Below, piece after piece: positions 11,601-24,635 of a stretch of 64,000 bases of DNA. A program made the position numbers and the translations under genes. Position 1 is the stretch's first letter; every line of letters starts with the position of its first letter. Below the pieces are notes generated by a model, which was given only the letters and a program-made list of their open reading frames with translations, searched no databases and was not told the origin of the DNA. Source of the stretch: Suillus spraguei (Eukaryota > Basidiomycota > Agaricomycetes > Boletales > Suillaceae); the NCBI GenBank assembly GCA_016800925.1, contig JABCPU010000030.1, positions 1 through 64,000 of the forward strand, given 5' to 3'.

Positions 11601-13281
11601 CAGGTAAGTCTGGAATATTGTTGCCGGTCTTCTTGTGAAACCATTGAGCTGTGAGGTAGTAACTGTCAGTGCATACAACTCTCCTGACACATTGCTTACC
11701 AAATTTTCCAGGGAACTTCCCGTGCTTCCTGTAATATTCCCTGTAGTGCGCAAGGCACGCAATCAATCCGACAGCCTGCATTGTTTTGCCAACCCCGATG
11801 CCATCCATCAGCATCACAGGTTTACAGTCCAACACCCTGTCAATCAGCCTCAGAATGCCAACTAACTGGTGCCACCGAGGCGCTAGGTTCTGGGTCGGAC
11901 TCGTTGGATTATCAAGCCATTGCTGGCCTTCTTCGCTCCACAGATCAATGGCGGCATCAGGATCAGACCGCACCTGGAAAAAAGGCAGTTTCTTCTCCGA
12001 CAGGCCCAGGTGCTCCCAAAGGTCACCCTCGCTACACCTGTCGTATTCCTCTACGCCGCTTTTCCAGTCGTTCACAGTCATATTCTCCTCGAAGTCTACC
12101 ATGACCTCATCACCTTCGAGCGGTGCCATTGCAGCCAGTGTCGTCTCAATCAAAAGTTCGAGCTCCTTGACCTCCTCCTCAGTGGCTAGCCTGTCAAGCG
12201 CATCTCAAAGAGATTTTGGTAGCCCTATAAAACAACCTTCAGCAATTGCGTATATACCAGTCAACCACTGGACCACTGACATTCTATGAGTTCTGCCTTC
12301 GTGGGATCTTTTTTGGCAGCGGCCAGCATGGCATTGACCTGGTCACGACGTGCTTCGAGTTTTTTGGCCATCTCCTGATCCCTGAACACACTAAGAAGTG
12401 TGACTAAGGATTCCAGCTTCTTCAAGTACATGCGGATGCTTGCCATTGTGGGACTCGCATTTGCGGCTGTTATAGCTGCACTGAAGTTAGTCCCCACCGT
12501 GAGTGACCAACCTGCAGGGCTCACCTAGCCATTGCTCTTCAACTTCTTGAGTTTTTTTGTCGATACTGTTGGCCTGCCTTTTGATGACTTTCCGATACCT
12601 ATTCCAAGTTGATACCAACATGGTGGTAACAAACGTCATGATAGACAGCACAATAAAAGATCCATCCGTGAATGCATCATCGCTGAACAATGCATCGGCC
12701 AATTTAATGGAGGCGGCATGCCTCACCTGCGCAGCGTCCATCGTTGGAAACTGATTGGATTGTTATATTATGTTGTGAGATAAAGGTGTTGGCAGACGAC
12801 TTACTTCGTCTGCGGTCTTGCAATTCAACCTTGCCATGACCTCGTGAGGCTTGCAACCATTTTCTTGCAAGATGTTGTCGACTAGCCTGTTAATTTTCCA
12901 TTTAGCCCACACCGTCTTAATCCAGGCGTTCCACGAGGAACGGCCTTCATGGTCATTATCTTTGCATTTAGAAGCATAGTGTTCAGCAGGATCCTGAGCC
13001 GTTTTACAATTGTTCATGAAGACTTCAATTGCCTGAGCCTTTCCCACTGTCCATTCAGCGACATGGGCTGCTGCAGCGGTGACATCCATGCTACAGTCGT
13101 ACGCCCACGGGTCACCAAGAACTTGTGTGAGAGATTGCCATACCGGATTGGACCATGGCAGTGTTGGATTGGCAATCCAAAGTTGGATCAGAGCAAGAGG
13201 GTATGGAATGGTCGGCATTTTGGGTAGTGCGGCTGGGTCAGTAAGTTTTCTTAGTCTTAATAAGTGTCCTTTAAAGCACAT
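8689..13281 (-). pseudogene. SNF2-type ATPase/helicase gene, multi-exon, with one in-frame stop
   Basis: Large nuclear DNA-translocase gene of the SNF2 superfamily. Reading the minus strand: a unique N-terminal part (13281-12290); ATPase motif I DGIGVGKT (11782-11805); VVIMSPPNLQHQW; motif II D-E-G-H (11209-11220); motif III region VVMTATPVTT; then helicase lobe 2 with VVVFSAFV (10280), RVLILSRVGMIGLNLA (10040) and the motif VI area LWSEQDNRQLHGR (9960-9920). The C-terminus (9750-8689) is a Ser/Pro-rich basic tail with nuclear-localisation-like runs (KGKASKVKSK, RKRRKG). At least seven short introns fit, for example 12751-12804 and one whose acceptor restores frame at NYHVEFRRS (about 10560). 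A TGA at 9873-9875 lies inside the strongly conserved HIY-x-AIALKTAD stretch and looks like nonsense of a CGA or CAA codon. Skipping 69 nt there as an in-frame intron (GTACAC...AAG) is the alternative. Otherwise the gene looks complete. Confidence 0.75.
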
Positions 13282-13289
13282 CCCACGAG

Positions 13290-14660
13290 GTTACATACTA
13301 GTAATAATTTGGGACACATGCTTTGCAACGAGAACGCCAGATCCAGTGAACGATTGCCACCGCATCTGCCCACTGGATCACACCCATAAGAAGTACCAAC
13401 TTGAAAGCCTGGATGCGACCGCATTGGCCTCATTCAATTTGACTTATTGTTTTGCTCCTCCCAAGGTGCATTACTTTTAATGCACATTAGCATAGTACAT
13501 GTAGCGTTCAAAAGAGACAAACACAAAATAACATAGCAATAGTGTCATGATTGAATGATTCTGAGCATACGGCGTTATAATAGATGGCGCCGGCAAATTT
13601 ATTCGCGAGTGAACTAGTGACCAATGAGAGCGCTCGCTCTAAATTGTACACAAACTATATAATAAACACAGTCATATATGCACATTTTTATCCTGCTGTC
13701 CTCTCCTGCGTCTCTCTGTAGGTTATTGTGAGATTATGATAACCCTCTTTGTCTGGAGACCTCTGTAAGTTACATTTTTGTTGCTTAGTAAGTTGCAGCG
13801 AGTCATATGTAATACTACTTGTTACATAACAAACACCTAATGCGCTTAAGCGCACATCTAGTACCAATCATTAATATATTTTTAAGCACCTCCATTGTCT
13901 TTCGTTAGTGGTGCTCAGATCCTCGGCCTTGGATTACAGGATGTTGAACCACCCCTGTGATTGTGGGGCAGAAACTATGACAGCTGGTCTAGGGCACTTT
14001 ATATTGCATTATCGAGCAGACCCAAGCTTCGGTTCATTTTGCACTGCGCATGCAAACTCAATACCTACTGCAAGGATACTGAGTTATGGGGAGTTTATCC
14101 ATGAAAACAATGACCTTTCACAAAATGAACAACCATGCATTAGTGATTCTACACTCATTTAACATTGTCTTTGTCCAGCATTCAAGTTCATCTCAGGTTG
14201 ATAGGTACACTTGTATCATCCAAATTATCATTCATCATCGTTCCCCACAATTTTTACCACGAATAACAGTCAACGGCACAAAGAACTCACAGCCGCCGCT
14301 CCGTCATTGTTACCCATCGTGTTCCGAGTCCTCAGTCTGCACGTCCTTCCCATACCTCAGCACACAACCAAGTAAGCTTGCAGTTACAACCGATAGTTTC
14401 TCTCGTTGACGATGTCTTATTGATTTTTTATGTCTTTGATTCCAACCGGACTAACATAGCTCATACATCTGCTGTGGAATTTTGATGATCGATACTGATA
14501 CTATCCTACTAGACATAACCTCACTCATCAACCCCACTCATTAGACTTAATCTTAGGGTACCACCCTCTGCAATTTCTATGTTGATTCTGAATCAATCAA
14601 GATAATCAAATCACACTTGTGCAAGCGATTGAATAATGCATTTCTTCGCAGCGGCTTTGA
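13290..14660. other. Intergenic, no gene recognised
   Basis: Upstream of the SNF2 gene the sequence is AT-rich in parts (13480-13900), with only short frames on both strands. It probably holds the SNF2 promoter, but I cannot point to a specific element. Confidence 0.3.
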
Positions 14661-14905
14661 TACTGTAACTCATTGTCGTGCACTAGTCAACTCCAGGCTC
14701 CCAACAGCAGATATGGCTTCATCATGGTATTGGTATGTGGCCAATGCGGCTGCCAGCTACATCGAAATTATGATGATGATGTAAGTACTAGACACATAAT
14801 TATACGGAAGTAGCCAAGTTAAACAACTTTTCTATGGGTGATGAACGTAAAGATTCCCAGGTCCATAACAAGGAAATTGGCGATCCTGGGTCAGTTATAA
14901 ACAAA
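14660..14905 (+). pseudogene. Duplicated 5' end of the WW-domain gene
   Basis: Matches the start of the gene at about 24640-24870: shared CACTAGTCAACTCCAG leader, a first exon from ATG 14713 (MASSWYWYVANAAASYIE) to the GTAAGTAC donor at 14781, a similar intron, and a second exon starting ATGGGTGATG (14834) and reaching GATCCTGGGTCAGT. After about 14900 the similarity stops, before the WW domain. It therefore encodes only the leader part and is a truncated duplicate. Unlike the longer copy, its exon 1 keeps an ATG and an open frame. Confidence 0.65.
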
Positions 14906-14959
14906 AGCTACCATCATACAATAACTGACAAACTCAACCAGTATTTGTAAAGACTCTTC

Positions 14960-15665
14960 CAGTGCCAATTGGTTTGAAACTCGGCCTCCCATAAACTTCA
15001 CTGATACATTTTGTATTGTGCAACAGATGAGAAAACCTCCAATAGAGCTAAACTCCGTGTGATATGATGTAATGTGTTCAATGTTCAATGTCATTTTGTT
15101 GTGCGCGGAAGTAGAGATCCTCGGCATGAGATCATATGACATTACTATATAATGCAGGATGTGAGTTATATGGGGCTCACAGCGCAGCGATCACTTAGTC
15201 CCGCCTCAATGCTATGAATTGTCAAGGGGGCGAGAAAACCTCAGTTCCAGATGCTCTTACCGCAAAAATCGGACCTGGAGCAGGAGCTCAATAATTGTTC
15301 AATGAGGCAGAGAGCGAGGAGACCCTCAGCTCTAGATCAGATACTCATGTGCCAGAAATTGGATCCTGAGCAGAGGCTCAAACAATGTCGAATGAGGAGT
15401 GAGGAGATCCTCAGTCCCAGACCAGGTAGTCGTGCACACAAATTTGAATCTTGAGCAGAAGCTCAAAAAGTTGTTTAATGAGGGAAGGGCAGAGAGTGAG
15501 GAGATCCTCATCTCCAGACTAGACAGTCGACCTGGAAAAATGTAGATTTCAAGCAGAAGCTCAAACAGTTTTTCAATGAGGCAGGGAGCGAGGAGACCTT
15601 CAGTTACAGAGCAGAAGCTCAAAAAAATTGTTTAATGAGGCAGAGGGCAGAGAGCAAGGCTCAGC
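14960..15665 (+). repeat. Repeat module 1: shared flank plus tandem array encoding about 31-aa units
   Basis: From about 15271 onward units of roughly 65-100 bp repeat. Translated on the plus strand they read like LEQKLKQxFNExxSEEILSSR, a highly charged, probably helical peptide. Five unit starts are visible (about 15271, 15361, 15449, 15545, 15608). Frames break between units. The flank (14960-15250, including TTTGAAACTCGGCCTC and the GCGAGAAAACC border) is shared in inverted form with the module at 31235-31900. Confidence 0.7.
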
Positions 15666-17330
15666 TCGTCCCCCAAAACTCGAACGTGTTTTGCAATATT
15701 CTCCCACAAAACAACTGTCAGTCATATTCTCACGGTTCCTTCCGAGTAGTTCACGAAGTGGAACTTATCGAGGTCACCCTTCTCCATCCTTCGTCGTTGT
15801 CTCCTTTTTTCAGAGCAGAGTATGTGCTTGTTAATTGTGGGTGCTCCTCGAGCTCTGTGTTTGTGTTCATGCCTGATTTAAATGTCGTTTGTGTCAGTAT
15901 GGCCGAAGATTTTGAAGCACATGTTATGGCGTTTGATAATTGCCCACCCTGAACTAGTATCTTTGCCCCGCGTACTTGATTTTGATAATCATTCACCCCA
16001 ATCTATCGTTCATGATGTTGCACCGTACCCTGCTTGTTCTTTCCCTACTGTTGTAGGTCTGGCATCAAGACAGCATGATGACCCTCCCTGGTTTCATTAT
16101 GACAATGCCTTTTATGACCACATCTAGCTGGCTTTGACCCTTCCTCAGTTGCTGCCTGCCGCACGGGCTCTATCACTCATAAACCTACCTGCCGCACCAG
16201 AAAAGAGGCCACTGCAGTTATTTTGGCCCATTTCCTCAATTGGCAGACCGAACTTTGGATGATGAACATGATATCTTGTTTGCACAGTTGTCTACGTCAT
16301 TGGCTTGTTGGCTATATCCTGTCATGTGTCGCTCTGATCGCGGCTCATTTCTGTGAGTGTATGGTGAAGACATCACTACCGCTCTACATCGTCCACCTCT
16401 TCTCACTGCGTTTATCAACGTGGAGCCACAACATGTGAAGCTTCTGCCTCTTTGAATATGACATATTTTTAAGTCCACCTCTAGAAGACTCCATACCATC
16501 AAACAGCCTAACATTTCCTTTCACATTCGTCAGCAGCCAATGTGTTGATCTTTGATAACCACCCATACTCATCGCAAGTGCTGCATTGAGCTGGCTAATG
16601 CTATACGTCTTCGTGCTTTATAGCACTACTGAGCAGGCACTGACGCATTGGGCCATACAGTCTCTTCGCTCCTGCCGTTCGTCAACGTTTCGCAGTTGAC
16701 AGATGAAAACGCGCACCTCTGAAGCAATCATGTCCCACATCGACTGCATCTGTCTGGGTGTGTTCCTCTACAGTATATCGCGTACTGGATATTACAGCAC
16801 TTCCACACTAATGGCTTCTGAGCTGAAAAACACGGGAGATCTACCAGATCAAAAACGTTCAGCATAACTGTGAATGCCACTCCTAAGGAACAAATGTTGG
16901 ACGTTGGGTTTGCAAAATTTTCTGCTGTGCTAGACGACTACCAGATCTGCATATATTGGCCAGTGTGTGTTCCGCCAATTGACCTCATGTGGGTTCCTAC
17001 TAATTCACCCTCCCTAGTGTTCATGGAGATCGTTGTCGATCACTGTCATCCGATTCTGTTCACAGACAATGAAAACGAGGGCTGGATTTGGCTGACTTCA
17101 TGAATGGGGAAGAATGGTATTAGCACCATTACCATCTTCAATATACTATAGATCTGTCTGACGAGAAACTGCCGATATCTGGGTCTTAGAGTTTACGATA
17201 CTTGCGTGTAAAGAGATAATAATGACTAATTGTCCATGAATGGGGAAATCAATAAACAGACCTATATTTCATTGACCGTCATACAGTAAAATACCACCCG
17301 ACACATAATTTGAGTGCGCTACGATGGTAT
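15666..17330. other. Coding-like but unassigned DNA
   Basis: Many short plus-strand frames with fair protein-like composition (15830-15950, 16220-16440, 16870-17103) suggest an old, heavily mutated gene, but I recognise no domain and cannot join the exons. Confidence 0.25.
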
Positions 17331-17339
17331 TAGTAAGCA

Positions 17340-17771
17340 TCACTGTTGGGGACTCTTACCTGATGTTAGAGTAGTCGACCGTGACGACTCACTTTGGTCT
17401 CTTCCCGATCGATATGAAAAGAGCAGTGGAAAATGAGGAGAAAGTACTTGGTGAGCTCTCATAGAATCGCACCAGAAAGTTAAGCTTACACGAAGTTTCC
17501 CTGGATGATTAGGGTCCCACTTCTTGCTCATCGATCTATAGTATTCAGCCATATGTAGGGTGTTCGCTGACTTTCGGGTGTTAGAATGCACATGAAAGGT
17601 CCGGCACTGCCAAAAGTAAATGTTTGGCCAAAATTCGTACTTTGCGTTGGCAGCCACAATTTTGCGGCATCTGTGCTGGCAAATATTGTGCTTGCCCCAC
17701 CATTTTTTATCGTGCCTCGTATGTAAAACACTGGACATTCCGTCCTGTGCTCTCAGGACTACCAGGACCAT
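17340..17771 (-). pseudogene. Unrecognised exon-like remnant
   Basis: A minus-strand frame of 143 codons includes a plausible exon (HNICQHRCRKIVAANAKYEF to MSKKWDPNHPGKLR) that ends exactly at a GTAAGC donor at about 17485. Downstream codons look intronic. No family recognised; could be part of a decayed transposase or host gene. Confidence 0.25.
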
Positions 17772-17779
17772 CGACTATT

Positions 17780-19990
17780 ACATGAATTCTGCCTCGTCTG
17801 GTGTCGTTACATTCCGCCGACCTCCTGTGAATGTCAGTTCCATTACTATGCCACGCCATTGTCTGTTACAAGCTCACTCACTGTTCTCCAGGAAGTTCAT
17901 TGTGAAGATTCCATGTGGTGCCCCAGTGTTGCTTGTCGGATCCTCCTTCACCATGGTTCTACTATGTCGACGGTGCAATCGTTCATTGTATCTGCAGGCT
18001 GTGGACTCATGTGTTTTTGGCAATGTATGGGTTTTTTTTATTTCTCATCCATGCAGCCCTTCAAGTTAACCTACATTCTCAGTATCCTTGCCAAGTTTAA
18101 GTATCACCCTTTGGTGGTTCACAGGCTATTCCGCGATTTTTTGTCCGCCGCAGAAGAACACCATTTGGTACACTACGAGCAGAGGCAGCTGCACACCCGA
18201 GAACTGGTTTAACTATCCTTGCAATCGATATTATGATGCCTTTATTTGGATGCAGTCTCTAGTGTGCACACAATTTCAGCATCATTGTGAGCTTGTCTTC
18301 ATCTCTTCCAATCAACCATCTGCATTAAATATCAGAAGCCTTTGCATACAGCACCCTTTCGTTATCACAGAGTGCGTGATTCAGCCGTTGTCTGCGTTCA
18401 CCTTCAGATATTCGGTCATTTGGGGTTTCACTGTTGACACAAGGCAGGAAATTCGTTGATGACTCTGTTGACATTTACCTTAGTATCTGTTCCCCATGTC
18501 GGGTCGTCTGGTTGAAGTCTGAATGCGTTTCCCCGTCTGCTTTGGCGAACAATCTCTACCGCAGAAAACTTTCATCTCATGTTGACAGATCAAGGTGGAT
18601 GGAGTTGAAATGCTGCATGTATCGTCACACTTGTTCAAATCTTCGAATCCGTCTCAACCCTAGAGTCTTTCATGGAAATATGTGCGCATCATATGATTGT
18701 TATCTCTGTCTCTACTTCTTCTGTAAATTCGATCCTGCTATGACTCCAGGTTGGTGTTCTGCGTGCACAAGCATATGTTTGGCAATTCCTCTAGTGGCTC
18801 AACGACATGTTGTATCCGACCGTCACACTCGGCTTGTCTCATTTATATGTATATCCCAAAGATGACATGCTCCCAAGCTTGTCAGACCACGTAGTCAAGG
18901 ATCACGAACTTCATGCGAATACCGTATTTGAGCAGGAAACAGTGAGCTTTTCCGTCCCTCTATCTGAGCTGTCAGAGGACCACTGTGAAAAGGGACAAGG
19001 CTATGAATTTGATGAATATACACTGGCGGCGTTGCATCACAGCATCTTCATCGCAACTGACTCTAATATCTAGAATTGCTAGTCCAGTTGAACAAAGTTG
19101 CAAATTGGGCGAGCGAGATGCCATGGGAAGTGAGTGCTGGTAATGAGACCTTTGTTACGTGTCGACTATGTCCAAAGCCAGCGACATCTGATCTAACCTT
19201 CATTGATATTTGGCGAAGGAAGCACTACCAGGCATTGCCACCGTGCTTGATAAGACCCTCCCCAACTAATGCTTCCTGCCTACTCTCCTTCCTTCAGTGC
19301 AGACTATAACAAGAACTTGCATTACACTAACAGAATATATCCAGAAATATATTGCAACTTACTCGTAATATCAAAGATTGGTCTGACCGTTTTGAGGACG
19401 TTTTACGTCACCCACTTTGCCAGTTGAACGTTGAGGTTTGGCAGGCATCCGGATCAAGGTGCTATTTTGGTTTGAAGGTATGTTTGCAATAAGTGAAAGG
19501 CAGTTCTTGTATTATTTCAGTGCACCATGGGATAATCACAAATTATTAAAGCTAAAGGTCCATGCCAGTACAAAAGCACGACCATGTAACAAATGCGTGT
19601 ATCAACAAGCGTTCATGAATATTCACTCCTCCCCCTCCCCCTCCCCCTCATACTCAGAGTCGCCCTCCCTGTGCTGATAAAACACGCGCAAGGTGACTGG
19701 CTCCCTCCCATGCCATGGATTGATGGCAATTGCCGGCCCTCTATTTACCCCACGAGGAAGCATGTTCCATCCGGAACTGTTCATCTTCCCTGATGACCAC
19801 ATACGATCTGTGTGGGTGTATGGTATCCATGCCAGCTTATCGAATTCGTCTTTGGGTGACCTTCAGACTTTTGTCAGGGAGTTCTTCATTATATCACCGG
19901 CAAGAGCCACGTAATTGGCATAGTACGTGCATCGTCCGAAGTTATGATGTTTAACATTCTCAATAGTCTCTGGAAAAGACGGTTGAAGTG
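17780..19990. other. Unassigned DNA with fragmented frames
   Basis: Plus-strand frames at 18434-19309 (for example DHVVKDHELHANTVFEQETVSF, 18880-18960) look moderately coding, but no domain is recognisable. A pyrimidine microsatellite (CTCCCC units) lies at 19627-19650. Confidence 0.25.
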
Positions 19991-19999
19991 CAACGTCCA

Positions 20000-21627
20000 C
20001 TAGTCATCTGAGCAGATACAGTATTGTGCTTTTGTAAATGGAAGATCTGCGGTCTGTAATAGCTCTGGCCGTGCTAGCTCGCTGCGCATGCAGGCGGGGA
20101 TGCCAAGGTATGATCCTTCCCGTGCAGATTTTGGATTTGGCACTTCCTCAACGATGTCCAGGAAGAACTGCTCGAGTATTTTGGCAATGCAGTTGTCAAC
20201 TATGAGTTGACCTTGCTTGTCATTCCCTGCCCTATCGAGGTCTCGCTCATCACCCCCATTCAGCAGGTGTAGATCCACGTCCCTGCCTGCCAGGCGAACA
20301 GCACGTTTGAATTGGATACCACGAACCTCCTTGTCAAGGCGCAAGCGAGGACGGTCTGGGTCTCTGACATCGTCAACATCACGAGTCTTTCGTTTACGCT
20401 TGGTGGTTCTTTCTGGGTTAGGAAGGCGTCTGCTGAGTGGGGCTGCATTCCACACAAACGAGGAGCGGATGTCGTCCATGGACATTGCGTGATAGATGCA
20501 GATCAAGGACTCTGCGTCAAAGGTGCGTTGCACTGGCAGTCGAAGAAAGGTGGGATTGCTGTTAAGCACGATGTCGCAAATGAAGTACGCGCCGTTGTCA
20601 TACAGAATGGGTATGGTAGGGGCGTCTTCGTCGTCTTCATCGTCAGCATGTGACGATGTGCCCAGGCACACTGATTGTGAGTCCGACATCTATGTGCCAT
20701 TGATCAGCTTGCAAGTTGTCAACATCGAGGTGCTCAAATAAATCTTCCATTGCTAGGCGTTGCTCATCCTCATCCCTCCTGTTGTGCATGGTAGCACCTT
20801 TCGTTCCTCTCAACTTGTGCCCGAAATAGGCGTCCCCAAATGCAGGACCCAGATCCGCAAGTTTGGCTAGCAGAGTCATCACAACCTGATCTAACCTATA
20901 CCAGGGAATGTCTGTGCTGCTGAAAGTGAGCGACCCAGTGTGAGTCCTGGAATGTGCATATGCAGCTGCATAAGTGGTCGGCCATTTATCGCACGATTAG
21001 GGTACAACCTCCATCATTGTAGGACGGAGGCAGCGGTCATATATTAGAGCCAATTTGTCCGGAGGCAATTGGCCGACTGGCCAGTCTGCATTGTAGAGCC
21101 GTGGAAAGAAAATCCTGACAACGTGCTGTTGCTGAACTTTGCCCAAGGGGAAGTTCGGAATCTTGTGCATCGGGACTTGAATCTCGGCATTCTGGTTCCA
21201 TGATGGTCAGGATGCACATATGACTAACACCACCCTTGACTGTATTTCTCACCTGAGCGTTATACACACGACTCTTGACATGATTGTCTTTTTTCAATGT
21301 TTCTTTGAATGGAGGAGGGGGCCAGATAGACAATGCACTAGTATAGGGTAGTGTGTCTGATACCCCAATTACCGAGTCGAGATCGCGAGTAATATTGGTC
21401 TCAGGAAGAGGGGGAATGCCTTGCAAGCAATTCAGACGAACTTGGCACTGGTTGAGCTCCTCGTCTGCGAGTGGCCCAACCCTTGCAGCTAACACAAAAT
21501 GAATGAAATCAAGCTCAGCCTGATCGTCGTCCTGCATCTGCATAAACAAATGTCGAGAATGGCCGACAAATTCCAATTCTTTCATCGTTAATTGGGAAAG
21601 GTTAATGGATTCATCCGGGTATTGCAT
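20000..21627 (-). pseudogene. Decayed gene of an unknown Agaricomycete protein family
   Basis: Start taken at ATG 21625-21627 (MQYPDESINLSQ). The first exon ends NAQ at about 21255; a 68-nt GTGAGA...GAG intron leads to IQVPMHKIPNFPLGKVQ, then VVRIFFPRLYNADWP and KLALIYDRCLRP. An in-frame TAA follows at about 21000, then WPTTYAAAYAHSR, TDIPWY and an apparently conserved HKLRGTKGATMHN segment (about 20820). A frame change at about 20650 leads to an acidic run (ADDEDDEDAPT), a basic KRKRK segment and a final 100 residues. I believe related hypothetical proteins exist in other mushrooms, but no function is known to me. Confidence 0.5.
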
Positions 21628-21699
21628 AGTGAGTGAGAAGCTGTAATGACAGTGGGAGGAAAGATGCGGACAACCACAACTACCAGTGCACACTGGCAC

Positions 21700-22125
21700 C
21701 TGTATTTAAGGATACATCGAGCGCTGGAACAGCCTACACAGAACAACCGATGACTCAGACTTGAAGCGAGATCTTGTCCGTGAACATGTAATTAATGTGG
21801 TGTGCTTTGTACACTCACCTCGCTTGAGCAGCATTCGTCTTGAAGCCATCCTGGACCTACTCACTCGCGTATGCTACGCGCTCAGCTGCATTTTTACTAT
21901 TATTTTTGTATAAACCTAAGTGGTCACAGTGTATGTAATTGTATTGAAAACGAAATTCTAGGACAGCCACTGGGTTCTTGAAGTTAGCGACTTAATTTAT
22001 GGGCTAAGTCCAAGATGCCCACCATGTACAATGCGCTGATGCGTTGCCTGCACAACATTGAAGGTTACATTTTCGACATGTTTGGATCAAAGCTTATAGC
22101 CATCATCACGATGAGGTTATAGTCT
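21700..22125. other. Unassigned spacer
   Basis: No frame, repeat or RNA gene recognised; the stretch just before the repeat array (TCTTGCCACGAAAATTAG) is shared in inverted form with 31630-31655. Confidence 0.3.
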
Positions 22126-22127
22126 TG

Positions 22128-22650
22128 CCACGAAAATTAGACCTAGAGTAGAAGCTCAAAAAATTGTCCAATGAGGTGGAGAGTGAGGAGACCCTCAGCT
22201 CCAGATCAAATAATCATGCCTCAGAAAGTGTATTCTGAGCAGAAGGTTAAACAATTATTGAATGAGGCGGAGAGCCAGGAGACTTTCTACAGACTGGATT
22301 ATCGTGCCTCAAAAAAATGTATCTTGAGCAGAAATTGTTGAATGAGGCGGAGGGCAGAGAGTGACGATATCAATATCCTGACTCCCAGACCAGATAGTTG
22401 TGTCCACACATATAAACTCTCAAACAATTATTGAATGAGGTAGAGAATGAGGAGATCCTCAGCTTCAGACATATAGTCGTGCCCCCAGATTGCATCTCAA
22501 GCAGAAGTTCAAACAACTGTTCAACGAAGCGGGAAGCAATGAGACCCTCAGTTACAGAGCAGATAATCGTACCCAAAAAAAATGGATCTCGAGCAGAAGC
22601 TCAAACAGCCGTTTAATGAGGTAGAGCGCGAGGAGAATCTCCAACTCCTG
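22128..22650 (+). repeat. Repeat module 2: second array of the about 31-aa coding-like unit
   Basis: At least five units with the core GAGCAGAAGCTCAAACA and the downstream GAGGAGACCCTCAGCTCCAGA. Same orientation as module 1, similar unit length (about 65-100 bp) and the same peptide theme. Frame is broken by indels in several units. Confidence 0.7.
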
Positions 22651-22654
22651 TGGC

Positions 22655-24635
22655 CTTAGCGCGAAACTGGTTGATTTGGTCTGGTTGGTTGGTTCGAACT
22701 CAAACTAGCCGAGTACTAGTTACTAGTTAGTTCTTTTCCCATGTGGCAAATTTATATCTTGATACAATTACATGTGATGTCTTAGGAATCCTGTGATTTC
22801 TGTTTGGTGAGTCTAAGATCAACATATGCAGCGGCATTAATGATTCGCAAATCTTAAATTAAAGCACCACTAAATTTTAATCGCTTTTGTCATGATTACC
22901 ACTCTCAAGAGACACACTTCCGATGTGAAAGCAAGCAAGATTATCAACTTGAACACTGTGATGCTGTCCCTAAGGTTCATGATACCCCTTGGTTGTGAAG
23001 CAGTACGCAATGCAAACACGGGCGTTGGACTGTTTCTGTATGATCTGAAGAATGCACGCGCCATGAAGGGCCTCCTTGGTTAGAAGCGTCTAGTTTCAAA
23101 TGGAGGAATGTGATATGAGATTTTTTTTTTTTGCTAATTTACATAAAGTATTGCATGAAATGGCGGCAACTTGTTAATTTTACTGCATGACTGAATTGAA
23201 TTGAATGAATGATTGAAATGCAACACGGTGTCCCCCATAACTCCAAATTATCATGCAGTCTTCGGAATGCATTTTTAGTGGTGTAATTCTACGTACTTTA
23301 CCGAGTTTACACGGTTAGCTACATGTTTCCATACCGAAAAAGTGCAGGAACAAAGTGATATTCTTCGGCAGCAGATCACATTCCTCACTATTTATTCAGC
23401 TGGGAGGATGGAGTCTTTGAGAGAGATGGTGATGGACGCATGGGAAGGAATGTTTTATGATGTATTACTAGTAGGAGATGGACCATCCGTTGCTTCAGTA
23501 TGCAGTCCTTAAGAAACTACTACATGCTGCTTGAGAAGTAGCACTTGGATCAAAGAGTGTCAACTTAAACGAAATGAAAAAAGAATGCAGGTGACGCCCC
23601 AAAATACAAATACCAATGTGACCACTGACAGGCAAGCGAGAAGCAACAAATCGGACTCGGATTTGCATCGAAATTTGAGCTGCTGCGCCCATATGCACAC
23701 CAATGGGGTGGCCTTGTAGGACAATCGATTATAAATGATTACATGCGCTAGTCAGATAATAGTCGAGCATCTAATATCAAATATTGAATGTCCACGTTTT
23801 GATCATCGATCAGAACTTACTAGTATAAGCCGAGCTGTGTGTTATGTTACATACACATGCGTTGATGGGGTTTTAGGCCCATTGGTCGGACATGAGTCAA
23901 ACAAGACTAACTGAAGCCATTCTGATTTGCAGCGTACAGTTTACACGACAGAGTTCAGAAGTTCATACTCTATCGATGTTGATGCCGATTCAAATCATGG
24001 ATTGCTGGTTCATCCATAGACTGACGTTTGGCCTCCTGGCTCCGGTCACTTTGAACAGCTGATACGACTGTAAATAATTTTCGAAGGAGCCAGCATAACA
24101 TAAGAAACACGCACCTGTTTTCATGTTCGTCGAAGATTTGTCGTCACAAACGCGCAGGTGTGATAGTGCACGATCTTCACTGAAGTCTCCTCAACAGCCC
24201 AGTAGTAACACTTGTCTAGTACCCCATGAGCTGTTGAGAGCAGTAAGTGGGACAGTGGATTGCACCAGTGTAGGATTGGAGTGATCTGTTCCTGTTGACA
24301 TACTGAGTACGTGCCGACTATTAGTGTCAGTGAGCATGTGCAGAAAAGAAAAAAATCCTAATGCTGATGACCCTATGCATTGATACACAGTGAGGAAGGA
24401 AAGCAGCGATGTTTGCAACACCTTTGATTGGGCCTTGGTATAGATTCAAGTACCCTGGAGGAGGGGGAAGCAATGTCCAATAATGTCACTGAAGTTTCTA
24501 AAATGGGAATAATCATTTGGCTCAGAGCGTTTTCGGTTAAGCTTATGTTATTGTTCGTTTGGTACCACAAATTGGCAAGTTGGGGATTAAATGGTATGTT
24601 TTAATCACGACGCCCTCAATACTATGATACAATAC
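22655..24635. other. No gene recognised
   Basis: AT-rich in places, with a T-run at about 23123; small frames on both strands without recognisable domains. Confidence 0.3.

Noticed and set aside
12557..12754. Plus-strand frames within 8956-9799 and 11635-12754
   Set aside because: Lie opposite the spliced SNF2 gene, whose motifs are clear on the minus strand.
15271..15665. Repeat array as a CRISPR or leucine-zipper gene
   Set aside because: No unique spacers for CRISPR; frame broken between units, so not called as a functional gene.
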